Assembly: GCF_001446935.1 (NCBI RefSeq)
Contig: NZ_LKKK01000011.1
Span: 558,001 to 622,000 of the forward strand
DNA length: 64,000 bases
Direction of reading: 5' to 3'
From: Pseudomonas sp. TTU2014-080ASC
Lineage (GTDB): Bacteria; Pseudomonadota; Gammaproteobacteria; Pseudomonadales; Pseudomonadaceae
In this document: positions 35,083 through 43,891 of the stretch, piece by piece
Layout: each line of letters opens with the position of its first letter
How positions within the stretch are numbered: position 1 is the first letter of the stretch
Notes under the pieces: generated by a model
Databases searched by the model: none
What the model was told of the DNA's origin: nothing
What the model saw: the letters and a program-made list of their open reading frames with translations, nothing else
Program-made: the position numbers and the translations under genes

Positions 35083-38027
35083 TTCTGACTGGTCGGGGCT
35101 GAAGACAGCAGTTGCTTAAGCAAGCTGTGGGCCTGCTCAAATTCAAAGGAGTCGACTGCACTGCGCAATGCGCAGGCCTGACTGATGTGTTGGGCTGCCT
35201 CCAACTCGTAGCAGACGTGTTCGAGTAACTCATCTTCTAGTTCGTTGTGGGTGAGATAGTCCATTAGCTCACTGATTTTTTGATGCAGGTCCTGGTTAAT
35301 TTCGAAAACCGGCGTCGAGTGAGGCTCAGCCACTTTGACGTTCGGCTCTGTTGAAGCAACTGCAAGCCTGGCCTGTTCGAGCTGTTCAGCCAGATCAGGC
35401 AGCAGGAGGATGGCTTCGGCCTTCTGCCCCTCTTGCAAAAGCTTCTCAAGACGGATGGCCAGTGCAGCAATGCGCGGCATGGAGAGCGTGCCTGCAGCAC
35501 CGCGAATGCCGTGCAGGCTGAACAGCAGCTCTTCCAGATGTTCCGGGTGATTGGAGTCAAGTTGTAGCGGGTACTTTTCGTGCACAGTCTGCAAGAACTG
35601 ATGAATGGCAGACTCAAGGCGTGCGCGATTACCCCAGCGGCGTGTGCCGTTGACCCAGTCGATCAGTTCATCTGAATGGCAGAGCTCGCTGGTTTCCATG
35701 TCATCAAAACCTTCCCCGGAAAGATTAAGCACACGGGCGATCTCACCGAACAGTTGTGGCACATCCAGAGGTTTGACTGCAAAGCCGTCCATGCCGGCTT
35801 TTTCAGCTGCGCGCTGGTCTTCGAGCATGACGCTTGCGGTCAGCGCAATGACTGGCGTGTGTGGCCGCTGGTGGCTGCGTTCGTAAGTCCGGATCAGGCG
35901 AGTAGCCTGCAAGCCGTCCGTGCCGGGCATGTGCATGTCCATCAGAACGACATCAACTGGGTTGTCACAGAAGAGTTTGTAGGCCTGTTCGCCGTCGTGG
36001 GCCATGATCACCTGGTGGTGATTGCCTTCGAGGGTGAGCGCCAGCAGTTCGAGGTTTTGCGGAACATCATCGGCGATCAGAATACGCAGCGGTGGCAGCT
36101 GTACGTGTTTCTTACTGTGGGATTTGGCGGGCTCCTGGCCAATCGGCAGTGGCAGCCAGACGTGGAAGGTGCTGCCTTTGCCCAACTGGCTGTCAACTTC
36201 AATACGTCCGTTCATTAAATCCACCAACTGGCGGGCAATGGTGGTGCCCAGGCCGGTACCGCCAAAGCGGCGACTGATGGAGGCATCCGCCTGGGTGAAC
36301 GGGGCAAATATCGACTCGATTTGTGCGGCAGTCATACCAATGCCACTGTCGCGGACCATGATGTGGACGTTGTTGTCTTCGTGGCGGAAGATCATTTCAA
36401 CGCCACCTTTTTCGGTGAATTTGATCGCGTTGCCCACCAAATTGGTGAGAATTTGCAGCAGGCGCAGCGGATCGCCCTTGTAGTACTCGGGCATATCAGG
36501 CTGGAAGTCTGTGGTCAGGGTCAGGTTACGCGGTTGCGCACTTGGCCACAGAGAGGACTCGATCTGCAGCGCCAGCCCTTTGAGGGAGAAGTCGGTTTGC
36601 TCCAGCTCAAGGCGACCTTTCTCCATTTTGGTGGTGTCGAGAATGTCGTTGATCAGACCCAGCAAAGTCCGTGATGACTGGCGGATGTTGTTCAGGTGCT
36701 TGCGCTGAGTCGGGTTCGGGTCGTTTTGCAGCAGCAGTTCGGTAAAACCGATGATGGAGTTCATCGGGGTGCGGATTTCATGGCTCATGTTGGCCAGGAA
36801 GGTGCTCTTGGCAGCAGCTGCCTGTTCCGCGCGCTCGGCAGTTTCCCGCAGTGAGGCTTCCAGCGCATGGCGCTCACTGATATCAGTCACGAAGCCTACG
36901 AACAGCAGCTCGCCGGGCAAGTCCATACGGCCTACCGCCAGGCGCATCGGCATCAAGCTGCGGTCCTTGCGCAGACCAATCACTTCGCGGCCGACGCCGA
37001 TGATCTTGGGCATGCCTGAGTTGTGGTAGTTCTGCAAGTAAGTGTCATGTTGGGACTGATCAGGCTCGGGCATCAGCATCTTGATGTTGCGGCCCAGCAC
37101 CTCTTCCGCCTTCCAGCCGAACAGGCGCTCTGCGGATTTGTTAAAGCCCTGGATCAGCCCTTTGCTATCAATGGTGATGATGCCATCCACCGCTGTATCA
37201 AGTGTGGCACGCAGGCGGGATTTACTGCCCTCGATTTTGTTACGCAGTTCACGTGAGTGGATCAGGCTGTTGAGTGCGGCAACCATCAGCGTTGCGGTAA
37301 TCGCAAATGAAGAGAGAGCAAGTGCAGCAACCGTACTGTTGAGGACCAGCAGGCCATCAACTTCCTGGTCTTGGGAGCCGCTGAAGCGTACGGCGGCCAT
37401 GCCCATGTAATGCATGCCAGCGATCGCCAGGCCCATTACGACACCACTGACAATGAAGCGCACGCTCGGATTGGACAGAGTGGAGCGCAGGCGGTAGCGA
37501 ATCCACAGGGAAATGATGGCCAGGCCGATTGCAACGAACACCGAGAGAACGAACGTGGTTGGCTCGTACTGCATGACCAGATTGGTCTTCATCGCAGCCA
37601 TACCGGTGTAGTGCATCAGGCCAATACCCAGGCCGATGAGCGTGCCGCTGGTAACCAGATTCCAGGTGCTGGGGCTGGGACGACTCAGCAGGCGCAGCGC
37701 CAACCATGAAGTAAGGCACGCCGGCACGATGGACAACACCGTAAGTGCAGGCATGTAGTGCACATGGCTTGGGATGCGATAGGCGAGCATGCCGATGAAG
37801 TGCATGCTCCACACGCCGCCACCGAGCGCCAGTGCGCCGGCGATAAGGCATACGTTTCGGTAGAAAAAGCTTTCAGTACGGCGGGCAATGTGCGCGGTGA
37901 GCAACGCCATCGTGGTCGAAAAAGTCGAGACCACCAGAGAGAGCAGAACTAATCCCGGTACATGTTTGCCCTGAAAGTATGCGTTAGGCAGGGATGTGTC
38001 GATGAAGAAACTGGCTAATGTCTCCAT
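35079..38027 (-). CDS. MHYT-PAS hybrid sensor histidine kinase with receiver and Hpt domains
   Basis: This 982-residue inner-membrane kinase has seven N-terminal helices with three MHYT motifs (MHFIGM near 76, MHYTGMAA near 138, MHYMGMAA near 205), thought to bind copper and sense O2, CO or NO. Next come a PAS domain (about 272-387), HisKA (H416 in FLANMSHEIRTP) and HATPase_c (GNAIKFTEKGG, GGTGLGT). A receiver (LMDMHMPG) and a C-terminal Hpt domain (SLHGIRGAAGTL) follow. It feeds the coupled HD-GYP regulator. The ATG at 38027 has GGA about eight bases upstream. Confidence 0.93.
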   Translation of the reverse strand: METLASFFIDTSLPNAYFQGKHVPGLVLLSLVVSTFSTTMALLTAHIARRTESFFYRNVCLIAGALALGGGVWSMHFIGMLAYRIPSHVHYMPALTVLSIVPACLTSWLALRLLSRPSPSTWNLVTSGTLIGLGIGLMHYTGMAAMKTNLVMQYEPTTFVLSVFVAIGLAIISLWIRYRLRSTLSNPSVRFIVSGVVMGLAIAGMHYMGMAAVRFSGSQDQEVDGLLVLNSTVAALALSSFAITATLMVAALNSLIHSRELRNKIEGSKSRLRATLDTAVDGIITIDSKGLIQGFNKSAERLFGWKAEEVLGRNIKMLMPEPDQSQHDTYLQNYHNSGMPKIIGVGREVIGLRKDRSLMPMRLAVGRMDLPGELLFVGFVTDISERHALEASLRETAERAEQAAAAKSTFLANMSHEIRTPMNSIIGFTELLLQNDPNPTQRKHLNNIRQSSRTLLGLINDILDTTKMEKGRLELEQTDFSLKGLALQIESSLWPSAQPRNLTLTTDFQPDMPEYYKGDPLRLLQILTNLVGNAIKFTEKGGVEMIFRHEDNNVHIMVRDSGIGMTAAQIESIFAPFTQADASISRRFGGTGLGTTIARQLVDLMNGRIEVDSQLGKGSTFHVWLPLPIGQEPAKSHSKKHVQLPPLRILIADDVPQNLELLALTLEGNHHQVIMAHDGEQAYKLFCDNPVDVVLMDMHMPGTDGLQATRLIRTYERSHQRPHTPVIALTASVMLEDQRAAEKAGMDGFAVKPLDVPQLFGEIARVLNLSGEGFDDMETSELCHSDELIDWVNGTRRWGNRARLESAIHQFLQTVHEKYPLQLDSNHPEHLEELLFSLHGIRGAAGTLSMPRIAALAIRLEKLLQEGQKAEAILLLPDLAEQLEQARLAVASTEPNVKVAEPHSTPVFEINQDLHQKISELMDYLTHNELEDELLEHVCYELEAAQHISQACALRSAVDSFEFEQAHSLLKQLLSSAPTSQK

Positions 38028-38399
38028 CCGGAGCATCCTTATCAGCAGATTAAAAAGAGTAATTGCGTGCCCTGCTGTCCATGTCCGGGCGAGTGACTGT
38101 GTCTTTCCATTCCTTAAATGAGACGATAGTTCTCCTAGGTTTGCGGATAATAAACAAGCATAAAGTTATGTGATATGCATTCAATTATTGAGGGCTTTTA
38201 GCATTTTTAGTGATTTAGGTGGCTTGACGCTGCCTGTGTCGGTCGGTAAGCCCATTTCTTGATGGGGCCATTCGTCAGTTCGTGGTTATCAGTGGCTTAA
38301 ACTCATTCTTTCGAACTAATTTTTCGGTCCTAAGGTTTAATTCTCCCGCCCCCTGACTTGCTTCAGCGTGAGCCCCTAACGCAATGTCGGGGTTGATCG
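38028..38399. other. Divergent intergenic region, AT-rich
   Basis: About 370 bp lie between the MHYT kinase and flavoprotein genes, with an AT-rich stretch at about 38140-38210 suited to promoters. A minus-strand open frame at 38275-38478 overlaps the flavoprotein start and lacks a ribosome site. No repeat or RNA gene is seen. Confidence 0.45.
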
Positions 38400-39671
38400 A
38401 TGCAAGGCATATCTCGCAGACACCTGCTGGCCGGGCTGGGGCTTTTACCCTGGCTGCTTTCGGGGTGTCTCGGATCATCGGTAAAGCGGGCGAGGGTAGT
38501 CGTAGTCGGCGGCGGTTTCGCCGGAGCGACTGCGGCTCGCTACCTCAAACGACAGGCACCTGCATTAGATGTGGTGCTGATTGAGCCAAAACAGGACTAC
38601 TTCACCTGTCCTTTCAGCAACCACGTGATTGCCGGACTTCAAGCGCCTGACAGTATTCGTCAGGATTATCAGGCGCTGGTCGGACAAGACATCTCGCATA
38701 TTCGCGAAAGTGTGCTCGTCATAGACCGCGACAAGCGGCGCCTGCATCTGAGTGATGGCCAGCAGTTGGGCTATGACCGACTTCTGCTGGCGACCGGCAT
38801 CAGCATGAACTGGCAGGCCGTTGACGGTTACAGTCAGAACGCCGCCGCCATAATTCCCCATGCTTGGCAGGCGGGCGAGCAGACGTTGCTGTTGCGTAAG
38901 CAACTGCGGGCGATGGAGGACGGTGGGCTGGTGATTATCAGCGTGCCGGATAATCCTTATCGCTGCCCGCCGGGGCCTTATGAACGGGCCAGCCTGATTG
39001 CTCACTATCTCAGCTTGCACAAACCGCGCAGCAAGGTGCTGATACTCGACAGTAAGGACAATTTCTCCAAGCAGGCGCTGTTCCAGCAAAGCTGGCAGCA
39101 GTCTGCCGGGCGTGTTGAGTGGCTTGGTCGTGCCGATGGCGGGCACGTCGTTACAGTGGATGCAGGTCGACGCGAGTTGATAACCGAGTTTGGTCAGCGC
39201 CATAAGGCGGCGGTCATTAACTTCATTCCGCCACAGATGGCTACTCCAATCGCCCAAACAGCAGGCCTTACCGACCGTACGGGGTGGGTGCCGATTCTGG
39301 CCGACACATTTCAGACGCAAGCCGATCCTCACATTTATGCAGCGGGCGACTGTACGATCGCCGCGCCTATGCCCAAGTCGGCCTATAGCGCCAATGCCCA
39401 GGCGAAGTTGGCGGTTGCCGCAATTCTGGCTGATCTGGCCGGGCGTGAAGCGCCGCCAACAGCCCTGCGCAATACCTGCTATAGCGCACTGACGCCCGAG
39501 GGTTCTGTCTCAATCGCGGCGAACTATGAGGTGCAGCAACAGCGCCTTATCGAAATGCCCGGCAGCCTTACGCTTAGCCCGCTGGATGGCTCTGCGGCAC
39601 TGCGCCGGCAAGAGGCCGATATGGCGCGGGCTTGGTACGCCAGCATATGTGCGGACGCTTGGGGCGTATGA
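38400..39671 (+). CDS. Flavocytochrome c sulfide dehydrogenase-like flavoprotein (FccB/SoxF-like)
   Basis: This 423-residue exported FAD protein starts with a Tat-type signal and a lipobox (RRHLLAGLGLLPWLLSGC, C23), suggesting a Tat lipoprotein. The Rossmann motif is VVVVGGGFAGATAARYL. The redox disulfide cysteines of flavocytochrome c are present: C189 in NPYRCPPGPYER and C360 in RNTCYSALTPEGSVSIAA. IYAAGDC closes the FAD site. It oxidises sulfide or a thiol-bound sulfur in known relatives. No cytochrome subunit gene is adjacent. It overlaps the SoxYZ-like gene by ATGA. Confidence 0.88.
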   Translation: MQGISRRHLLAGLGLLPWLLSGCLGSSVKRARVVVVGGGFAGATAARYLKRQAPALDVVLIEPKQDYFTCPFSNHVIAGLQAPDSIRQDYQALVGQDISHIRESVLVIDRDKRRLHLSDGQQLGYDRLLLATGISMNWQAVDGYSQNAAAIIPHAWQAGEQTLLLRKQLRAMEDGGLVIISVPDNPYRCPPGPYERASLIAHYLSLHKPRSKVLILDSKDNFSKQALFQQSWQQSAGRVEWLGRADGGHVVTVDAGRRELITEFGQRHKAAVINFIPPQMATPIAQTAGLTDRTGWVPILADTFQTQADPHIYAAGDCTIAAPMPKSAYSANAQAKLAVAAILADLAGREAPPTALRNTCYSALTPEGSVSIAANYEVQQQRLIEMPGSLTLSPLDGSAALRRQEADMARAWYASICADAWGV

Positions 39672-40393
39672 GCAGGTGGTTGATGGCACTGCTGATGGTA
39701 GTGCCGCTTGCCGTGTGGGCTAGGGCTGCTGATGAACTAGTGGAGCAATGGTTGGGTGACCAACTGGCTCAGGACCATGGCCTTACATTGGAAGTCGCGC
39801 CTTGGGTAGAAGACGGTGCATTTGTGCCACTGGATATCAGCCTCAGTGGCGCTCAAGCGCCGGTTTCCATACTCCTGTTACGCAGCCAGGAAGATGAACC
39901 CCGGATTGCCTCTGTCGAGGTGCGGCGTTGGGCAGAGCCGCTGCGTCTGTCGACGCGGATCAGGCTGCCGCAAACACAGTCGGTGATTGTGCTCGCCCGT
40001 GATGGGCGAGGGCGCGTGTGGCGCTCGCAACAAGTCGTCGAAGTGTTGTCCAGCAGTTGCCTGACACCGCAGCCTGCAACCTTGCCGGCAAACTTTGGGC
40101 AGATACAGGTTTGGGCAGACGGTGACCAGGCCCTTGAGCTGCGCACACTGTTTCGCCATCCCATGGAAACAGGACGCCGCCCCAATCAAGCGGGGGGGCT
40201 AATACCACGTCATTTGCCTGTGTTGTTTGAAGTGGCCGGTTCCGAGGGGGGGCTGATGCGGGTCGAACCTTTTGAGGGGCTCTCGGTCAACCCTTACTGG
40301 CGCTTGTTGCTGCCGTATCGAAAGCAGGCGCTGGATCTTCGTTGGGTTGATGCGGACGGTAGACAGTTCAACGCCGAGCTGGCGGTGGACTAG
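39668..40393 (+). CDS. SoxYZ-like fusion carrier, second copy
   Basis: This 241-residue periplasmic protein has a signal peptide (MSRWLMALLMVVPLAVWARAA). It has a SoxY-like half ending in SSSC (C131) and a SoxZ-like half starting near 140 with HPMETG (164-169), the classic SoxZ signature. The glycine-rich arm of true SoxY (GGCG) is not kept, only the cysteine. Its start lies inside the flavoprotein stop (ATGA), so the flavoprotein and carrier act as a pair. It is a probable sulfur or thiol carrier, substrate unknown. Confidence 0.82.
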   Translation: MSRWLMALLMVVPLAVWARAADELVEQWLGDQLAQDHGLTLEVAPWVEDGAFVPLDISLSGAQAPVSILLLRSQEDEPRIASVEVRRWAEPLRLSTRIRLPQTQSVIVLARDGRGRVWRSQQVVEVLSSSCLTPQPATLPANFGQIQVWADGDQALELRTLFRHPMETGRRPNQAGGLIPRHLPVLFEVAGSEGGLMRVEPFEGLSVNPYWRLLLPYRKQALDLRWVDADGRQFNAELAVD

Positions 40394-40474
40394 GCTTTCT
40401 TTCCACGGACCTGAGTAAGTCTTACGGGCTTAAGTCGTGTAGACATGACCCCTTCGCCAGTAGCAGGCTCAGGC

Positions 40475-40492
40475 TCTACTACCAAATAACGA
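40475..40492 (+). promoter_or_regulatory. CTACTACCAA motif upstream of the aldehyde dehydrogenase gene
   Basis: CTACTACCAAATAACGAG lies about 110 bases before the ATG. Its CTACTACCAA core is identical to the one between the first ADH and cytochrome genes (22457-22466). Inferred control element for the alcohol-oxidation genes. Confidence 0.45.
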
Positions 40493-40603
40493 GAGGTTTT
40501 GTGCCATGGGCGCATACCTGCGCCTGAGGGGCCTTTCTAAGATCAAGTCATGCCCAGCTCACGCTTTTGAGAGCAGGCTCACTAACAAAAAGAGGTTTTC
40601 ACA

Positions 40604-42124
40604 ATGATCTACGCCAAACCAGGTGAACAAGGCGCGCTGCTCACTCTCAAGCCGCGTTATGGCAACTACATCAATGGCGAATTCGTTGCGCCGGTAAACG
40701 GCAGCTACTTCACCAACACCAGCCCGGTTGATGGTTCGGTCATCGGTGAATTCCCGCGTTCCAGCCGTGAAGACATCGACCTGGCACTGGATGCTGCCCA
40801 CGCAGCCGCTGATGCCTGGGGCCGCACTGCCGTACAAGAGCGCTCCCACATCCTGCTGAAGATTGCTGATCGCATCGAGCAGAACCTGGAGCTGCTGGCC
40901 GTTACTGAAACCTGGGACAATGGTAAGCCGGTTCGTGAAACCCTGAACGCTGACATCCCACTGGCTGCTGATCACTTCCGTTACTTCGCGGGCTGCATCC
41001 GTGCTCAGGAAGGCTCCACTGCCGAAATCAACGACACCACAGCTGCTTATCACTTCCACGAGCCGCTGGGCGTTGTGGGTCAGGTGATCCCATGGAACTT
41101 CCCGCTGCTGATGGCAGCGTGGAAACTGGCTCCGGCCCTGGCTGCCGGTAACGCCATCGTGCTGAAGCCAGCTGAGCAAACTCCGCTGGGCATCACCGTG
41201 CTGATGGAGCTGATCGGTGACCTGCTGCCGAAGGGTGTGCTGAACATCGTTCAGGGCTTTGGTCGCGAAGCGGGTGAAGCACTGGCTACCAGCAAGCGCA
41301 TCGCCAAAATCGCTTTCACCGGTTCTACCCCGGTTGGCTCGCACATCATGAAGTGCGCTGCTGAAAACATCATTCCGTCGACCGTAGAGCTGGGCGGCAA
41401 GTCGCCAAACATCTTCTTCGAAGACATCATGCGCGCTGAGCCTGAGTTCATCGAAAAAGCGGCTGAGGGTCTGGTTCTGGCCTTCTTCAATCAGGGCGAA
41501 ATCTGCACCTGCCCGTCCCGTGCACTGGTTCAGGAGTCCATCTTCGAACCGTTCATGAACGAAGTGATGAAGAAGATCAAACAGATCAAGCGCGGCAACC
41601 CGCTGGACACCGACACCATGGTCGGCGCTCAGGCGAGCCAGCAGCAGTTCGACAAGATCATGTCTTACTTCGAAGTTGCTCAGCAGGAAGGTGCCGAGCT
41701 GCTCACCGGCGGTGGCGCAGAGAAACTGGAAGGCAACCTGGCAACCGGTTACTACATCCAGCCGACCCTGCTCAAGGGCCACAACAAAATGCGTATCTTC
41801 CAGGAAGAAATCTTCGGCCCGGTGGTCAGCGTTGCCACCTTTAAGGACGAAGCCGAAGCCCTGGAAATCGCCAACGACACTGAGTTCGGTCTGGGCGCTG
41901 GCGTGTGGACCCGCGACATCAACCGCGCGTACCGCATGGGCCGTGGCATCAAGGCCGGTCGTGTATGGACCAACTGCTACCACCTGTATCCGGCGCACGC
42001 AGCGTTCGGCGGCTACAAGAAGTCCGGTGTTGGCCGCGAAACCCACAAGATGATGCTCGACCACTATCAGCAAACCAAAAACCTGCTGATCAGCTACGAC
42101 ATCAACCCACTGGGCTTCTTCTGA
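40604..42124 (+). CDS. exaC: NAD(P)-dependent aldehyde dehydrogenase, ExaC/PedI-type
   Basis: This 506-residue cytoplasmic enzyme oxidises the aldehyde produced by the quinoprotein ADHs. It has [15 protein letters not shown] and [12 protein letters not shown] (Rossmann), the general-base glutamate in VELGGKSPN, and the catalytic cysteine in [26 protein letters not shown] and the C-terminal [15 protein letters not shown] match ExaC/AldB. AAAGAGG lies before the ATG. It has strongly biased, GC-rich codon use, which explains the long antisense frame across it. Followed by two terminator hairpins. Confidence 0.96.
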   Translation: MIYAKPGEQGALLTLKPRYGNYINGEFVAPVNGSYFTNTSPVDGSVIGEFPRSSREDIDLALDAAHAAADAWGRTAVQERSHILLKIADRIEQNLELLAVTETWDNGKPVRETLNADIPLAADHFRYFAGCIRAQEGSTAEINDTTAAYHFHEPLGVVGQVIPWNFPLLMAAWKLAPALAAGNAIVLKPAEQTPLGITVLMELIGDLLPKGVLNIVQGFGREAGEALATSKRIAKIAFTGSTPVGSHIMKCAAENIIPSTVELGGKSPNIFFEDIMRAEPEFIEKAAEGLVLAFFNQGEICTCPSRALVQESIFEPFMNEVMKKIKQIKRGNPLDTDTMVGAQASQQQFDKIMSYFEVAQQEGAELLTGGGAEKLEGNLATGYYIQPTLLKGHNKMRIFQEEIFGPVVSVATFKDEAEALEIANDTEFGLGAGVWTRDINRAYRMGRGIKAGRVWTNCYHLYPAHAAFGGYKKSGVGRETHKMMLDHYQQTKNLLISYDINPLGFF

Positions 42125-42197
42125 TCCGTGTGAAATCTGGCGCATTGGCTCCATGCGCCAGCCCCCACCTGCAACTCGCCATTTGGTGAGTGTGCTG

Positions 42198-42223
42198 ACT
42201 GCCCGAATGGCGGTTCGGGCAGT
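42198..42223 (+). terminator. First hairpin after the aldehyde dehydrogenase gene
   Basis: ACTGCCCGAA-N6-TTCGGGCAGT, a perfect 10-bp stem followed by GTTTC. Confidence 0.7.
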
Positions 42224-42236
42224 GTTTCAGCAACGC

Positions 42237-42260
42237 AACGCGGCCTCGGCCGCGTTTTTT
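42237..42260 (+). terminator. Intrinsic terminator after the aldehyde dehydrogenase gene
   Basis: AACGCGGCC-TC-GGCCGCGTT followed by TTTT: a 9-bp GC-rich stem with a T-run, a textbook intrinsic terminator. Together with the first hairpin it gives a tandem terminator. Confidence 0.88.
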
Positions 42261-42299
42261 ATTGGCTGGAGTAAAGGGCTCTGAATATTTGCCGGTGAG

Positions 42300-42660
42300 C
42301 TGGCGAATGGCGTCAGGGCTTGAGAAAGGGTTTCGCCCTTTTCGGGCGAGTTACTTTTGTTTAGCGACAAAAGTAACCAAAAGCGCCTGCCCCGGCATCC
42401 GGCCCTACGCTTCGCTTCGGGTGCGTGCGCGAAATCACCGTTCCAGAGGCCCGCCTCGAAGGGCCGTCCATGGCCCATCGAGGCTTTCGCAGCATCCTTG
42501 CTGCTCAACCTCTTCCACGGCAATTTCGCACACCCTCCTGAAGGGGCGTCTGGCGGTGTTCTTACTATTGGTGATTTGTCACTGGGATATGAGTTTTTCA
42601 GGCCCTGCAGATCGTCCGCAGGGTAGGGTGTATAAGGCCGCAGGCTTATACACCGAAGCG
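42300..42660. repeat. Composite intergenic repeat element of Pseudomonas type
   Basis: About 360 bp without a credible gene. It contains GCCC-TTTTC-GGGC (42335-42348), GTTACTTTTGT-N6-ACAAAAGTAAC (42350-42377), CCCTGC-N9-GCAGGG (42603-42623) and GGTGTATAAG-N8-CTTATACACC (42627-42654). The GAGTTACTTTTG...CAAAAGTAACCAAAAG text is, as I recall, a multi-copy intergenic sequence in Pseudomonas genomes. Open frames through it in both directions are repeat artefacts. Confidence 0.6.
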
Positions 42661-42848
42661 GCAAGACAGGCCCCGAATTATATTGATGCCCTTTACAAAA
42701 ATATCCCCTTACAAAACCCCTTTATTTTCAATTCCTTCCTACCAATGCCAGCAAAAACTACTCCCAAAGTACCATTTGGCGTAGGTCCGTCTCGGCGCTT
42801 AATGGGACAGCCGGAATTCGCCGGTATTGATAACAAGAGGACCGCGCC
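42661..42848 (+). promoter_or_regulatory. Upstream region of pqqA with CTACCAA core
   Basis: This AT-richer leader contains CTACCAA at 42739-42745, the same core found before both quinoprotein ADH units and the aldehyde dehydrogenase gene. Possible pqq operon control site. The motif is short, so chance cannot be excluded. Confidence 0.4.
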
Positions 42849-42920
42849 ATGTGGACTAAACCCGCGTTTACCGACCTGCGTATTGGCTTCGAAGTAACCA
42901 TGTACTTCGCCAATCGTTGA
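42849..42920 (+). CDS. pqqA: PqqA, precursor peptide of PQQ
   Basis: This 23-residue peptide ([20 protein letters not shown] plus ANR) supplies the Glu and Tyr that become PQQ. The conserved pair is E15 and Y19 in EVTMY. It is too short for ordinary gene calls but is unmistakable, and is preceded by GAGGAC. It is the first gene of pqqABCDE, followed by a hairpin that probably keeps PqqA more abundant than the enzymes. Confidence 0.97.
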   Translation: MWTKPAFTDLRIGFEVTMYFANR

Positions 42921-42928
42921 TCTGTCTT

Positions 42929-42946
42929 GCCCCGGCTTGCCGGGGC
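42929..42946 (+). terminator. Hairpin between pqqA and pqqB
   Basis: GCCCCGGC-TT-GCCGGGGC lies just after the pqqA stop. It is GC-rich with a short loop and no long T-run, consistent with partial termination or 3'-end protection of the abundant pqqA transcript. Confidence 0.7.
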
Positions 42947-42967
42947 ATTCTCATTTGGACATCTGCC

Positions 42968-43882
42968 ATGTTTATCCAGATTCTCGGCTCCGCCGCGGGC
43001 GGAGGCTTTCCGCAGTGGAACTGCAACTGCCGTAACTGCGCCGGTGTGCGTAATGGCACTGTCCGTGCACAGCCACGTACCCAGTCTTCGATTGCCCTGA
43101 GCGACAACGGAGTGGACTGGATTCTGTGCAACGCTTCACCTGATATCCGCGTTCAGATCGAATCCTTCCCGCCGCTCAATCCAGCTCGCCGCCTGCGTGA
43201 TACGGCAATTGCCGGGATCATCCTGCTGGACAGCCAGATCGACCACACCACGGGCCTTTTGACCCTGCGTGAAGGCTGCCCGCATCAAGTCTGGTGTACC
43301 GAGATGGTGCATCAGGATCTGACCACCGGCTTCCCGCTGTTCAATATGCTCAGCCACTGGAATGGCGGCCTGAAGCACAACTTGATTGAACTGGATGGCG
43401 TGCCGTTCAGCATCCCGGCCTGCCCGAATCTGAGTATCACTGCGATCCCGCTGCTGAGCAGCGCGCCGCCGTATTCACCGCACCGGGGCAATCCGCATCC
43501 GGGCGATAACATCGGCCTGTTTGTTGAAGACCGCCGCACCGGCGCCACTTTGTTCTATGCACCGGGCCTTGGTCAGGTCGATGAGCAACTGCTGAGCTGG
43601 ATGCGCCGCGCTGACTGCCTGCTGGTGGACGGCACGCTGTGGCGTGATGACGAAATGATCGTCACCGAGGTCGGCGACAAGCTTGGCAGCACCATGGGTC
43701 ACCTGCCGCAAAGCGGTCCCGGCGGCATGCTTGAAGTGCTGGAAGGTTTGCCTGCCGAGCAGAAGATCCTCATCCATATCAACAACACCAACCCCATCCT
43801 GGACCTGGACTCCGCTGAACGCGCCGAACTGAACGCGCGTGGTATCGAAGTCGCCTGGGACGGCATGAGCATCGAATTGTAA
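42968..43882 (+). CDS. pqqB: PqqB, metallo-beta-lactamase-fold protein of PQQ synthesis
   Basis: This 304-residue protein has a metallo-beta-lactamase fold that carries out the iron-dependent hydroxylation step in PQQ formation. The N-terminal [19 protein letters not shown] holds the structural zinc cysteines. [17 protein letters not shown] replaces the usual HxHxDH with an altered metal motif, as in other Pqq[15 protein letters not shown] and the C-terminal HINNTNPIL are also typical. The ATG at 42968 is the family start, and the frame extends further left into the pqqA end. Confidence 0.96.
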   Translation: MFIQILGSAAGGGFPQWNCNCRNCAGVRNGTVRAQPRTQSSIALSDNGVDWILCNASPDIRVQIESFPPLNPARRLRDTAIAGIILLDSQIDHTTGLLTLREGCPHQVWCTEMVHQDLTTGFPLFNMLSHWNGGLKHNLIELDGVPFSIPACPNLSITAIPLLSSAPPYSPHRGNPHPGDNIGLFVEDRRTGATLFYAPGLGQVDEQLLSWMRRADCLLVDGTLWRDDEMIVTEVGDKLGSTMGHLPQSGPGGMLEVLEGLPAEQKILIHINNTNPILDLDSAERAELNARGIEVAWDGMSIEL

Positions 43883-43891
43883 GGAGCCGCC

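Noticed and set aside
40559..42154. 531-codon open frame on the minus strand across the aldehyde dehydrogenase gene
   Set aside because: It is the antisense shadow of a strongly codon-biased gene. The plus-strand frame matches ExaC/PedI throughout.
42262..42897. 211-codon plus-strand frame between the aldehyde dehydrogenase gene and pqqA
   Set aside because: Runs through the composite intergenic repeat and its hairpins, then into pqqA in another frame. No family resemblance and no ribosome site.
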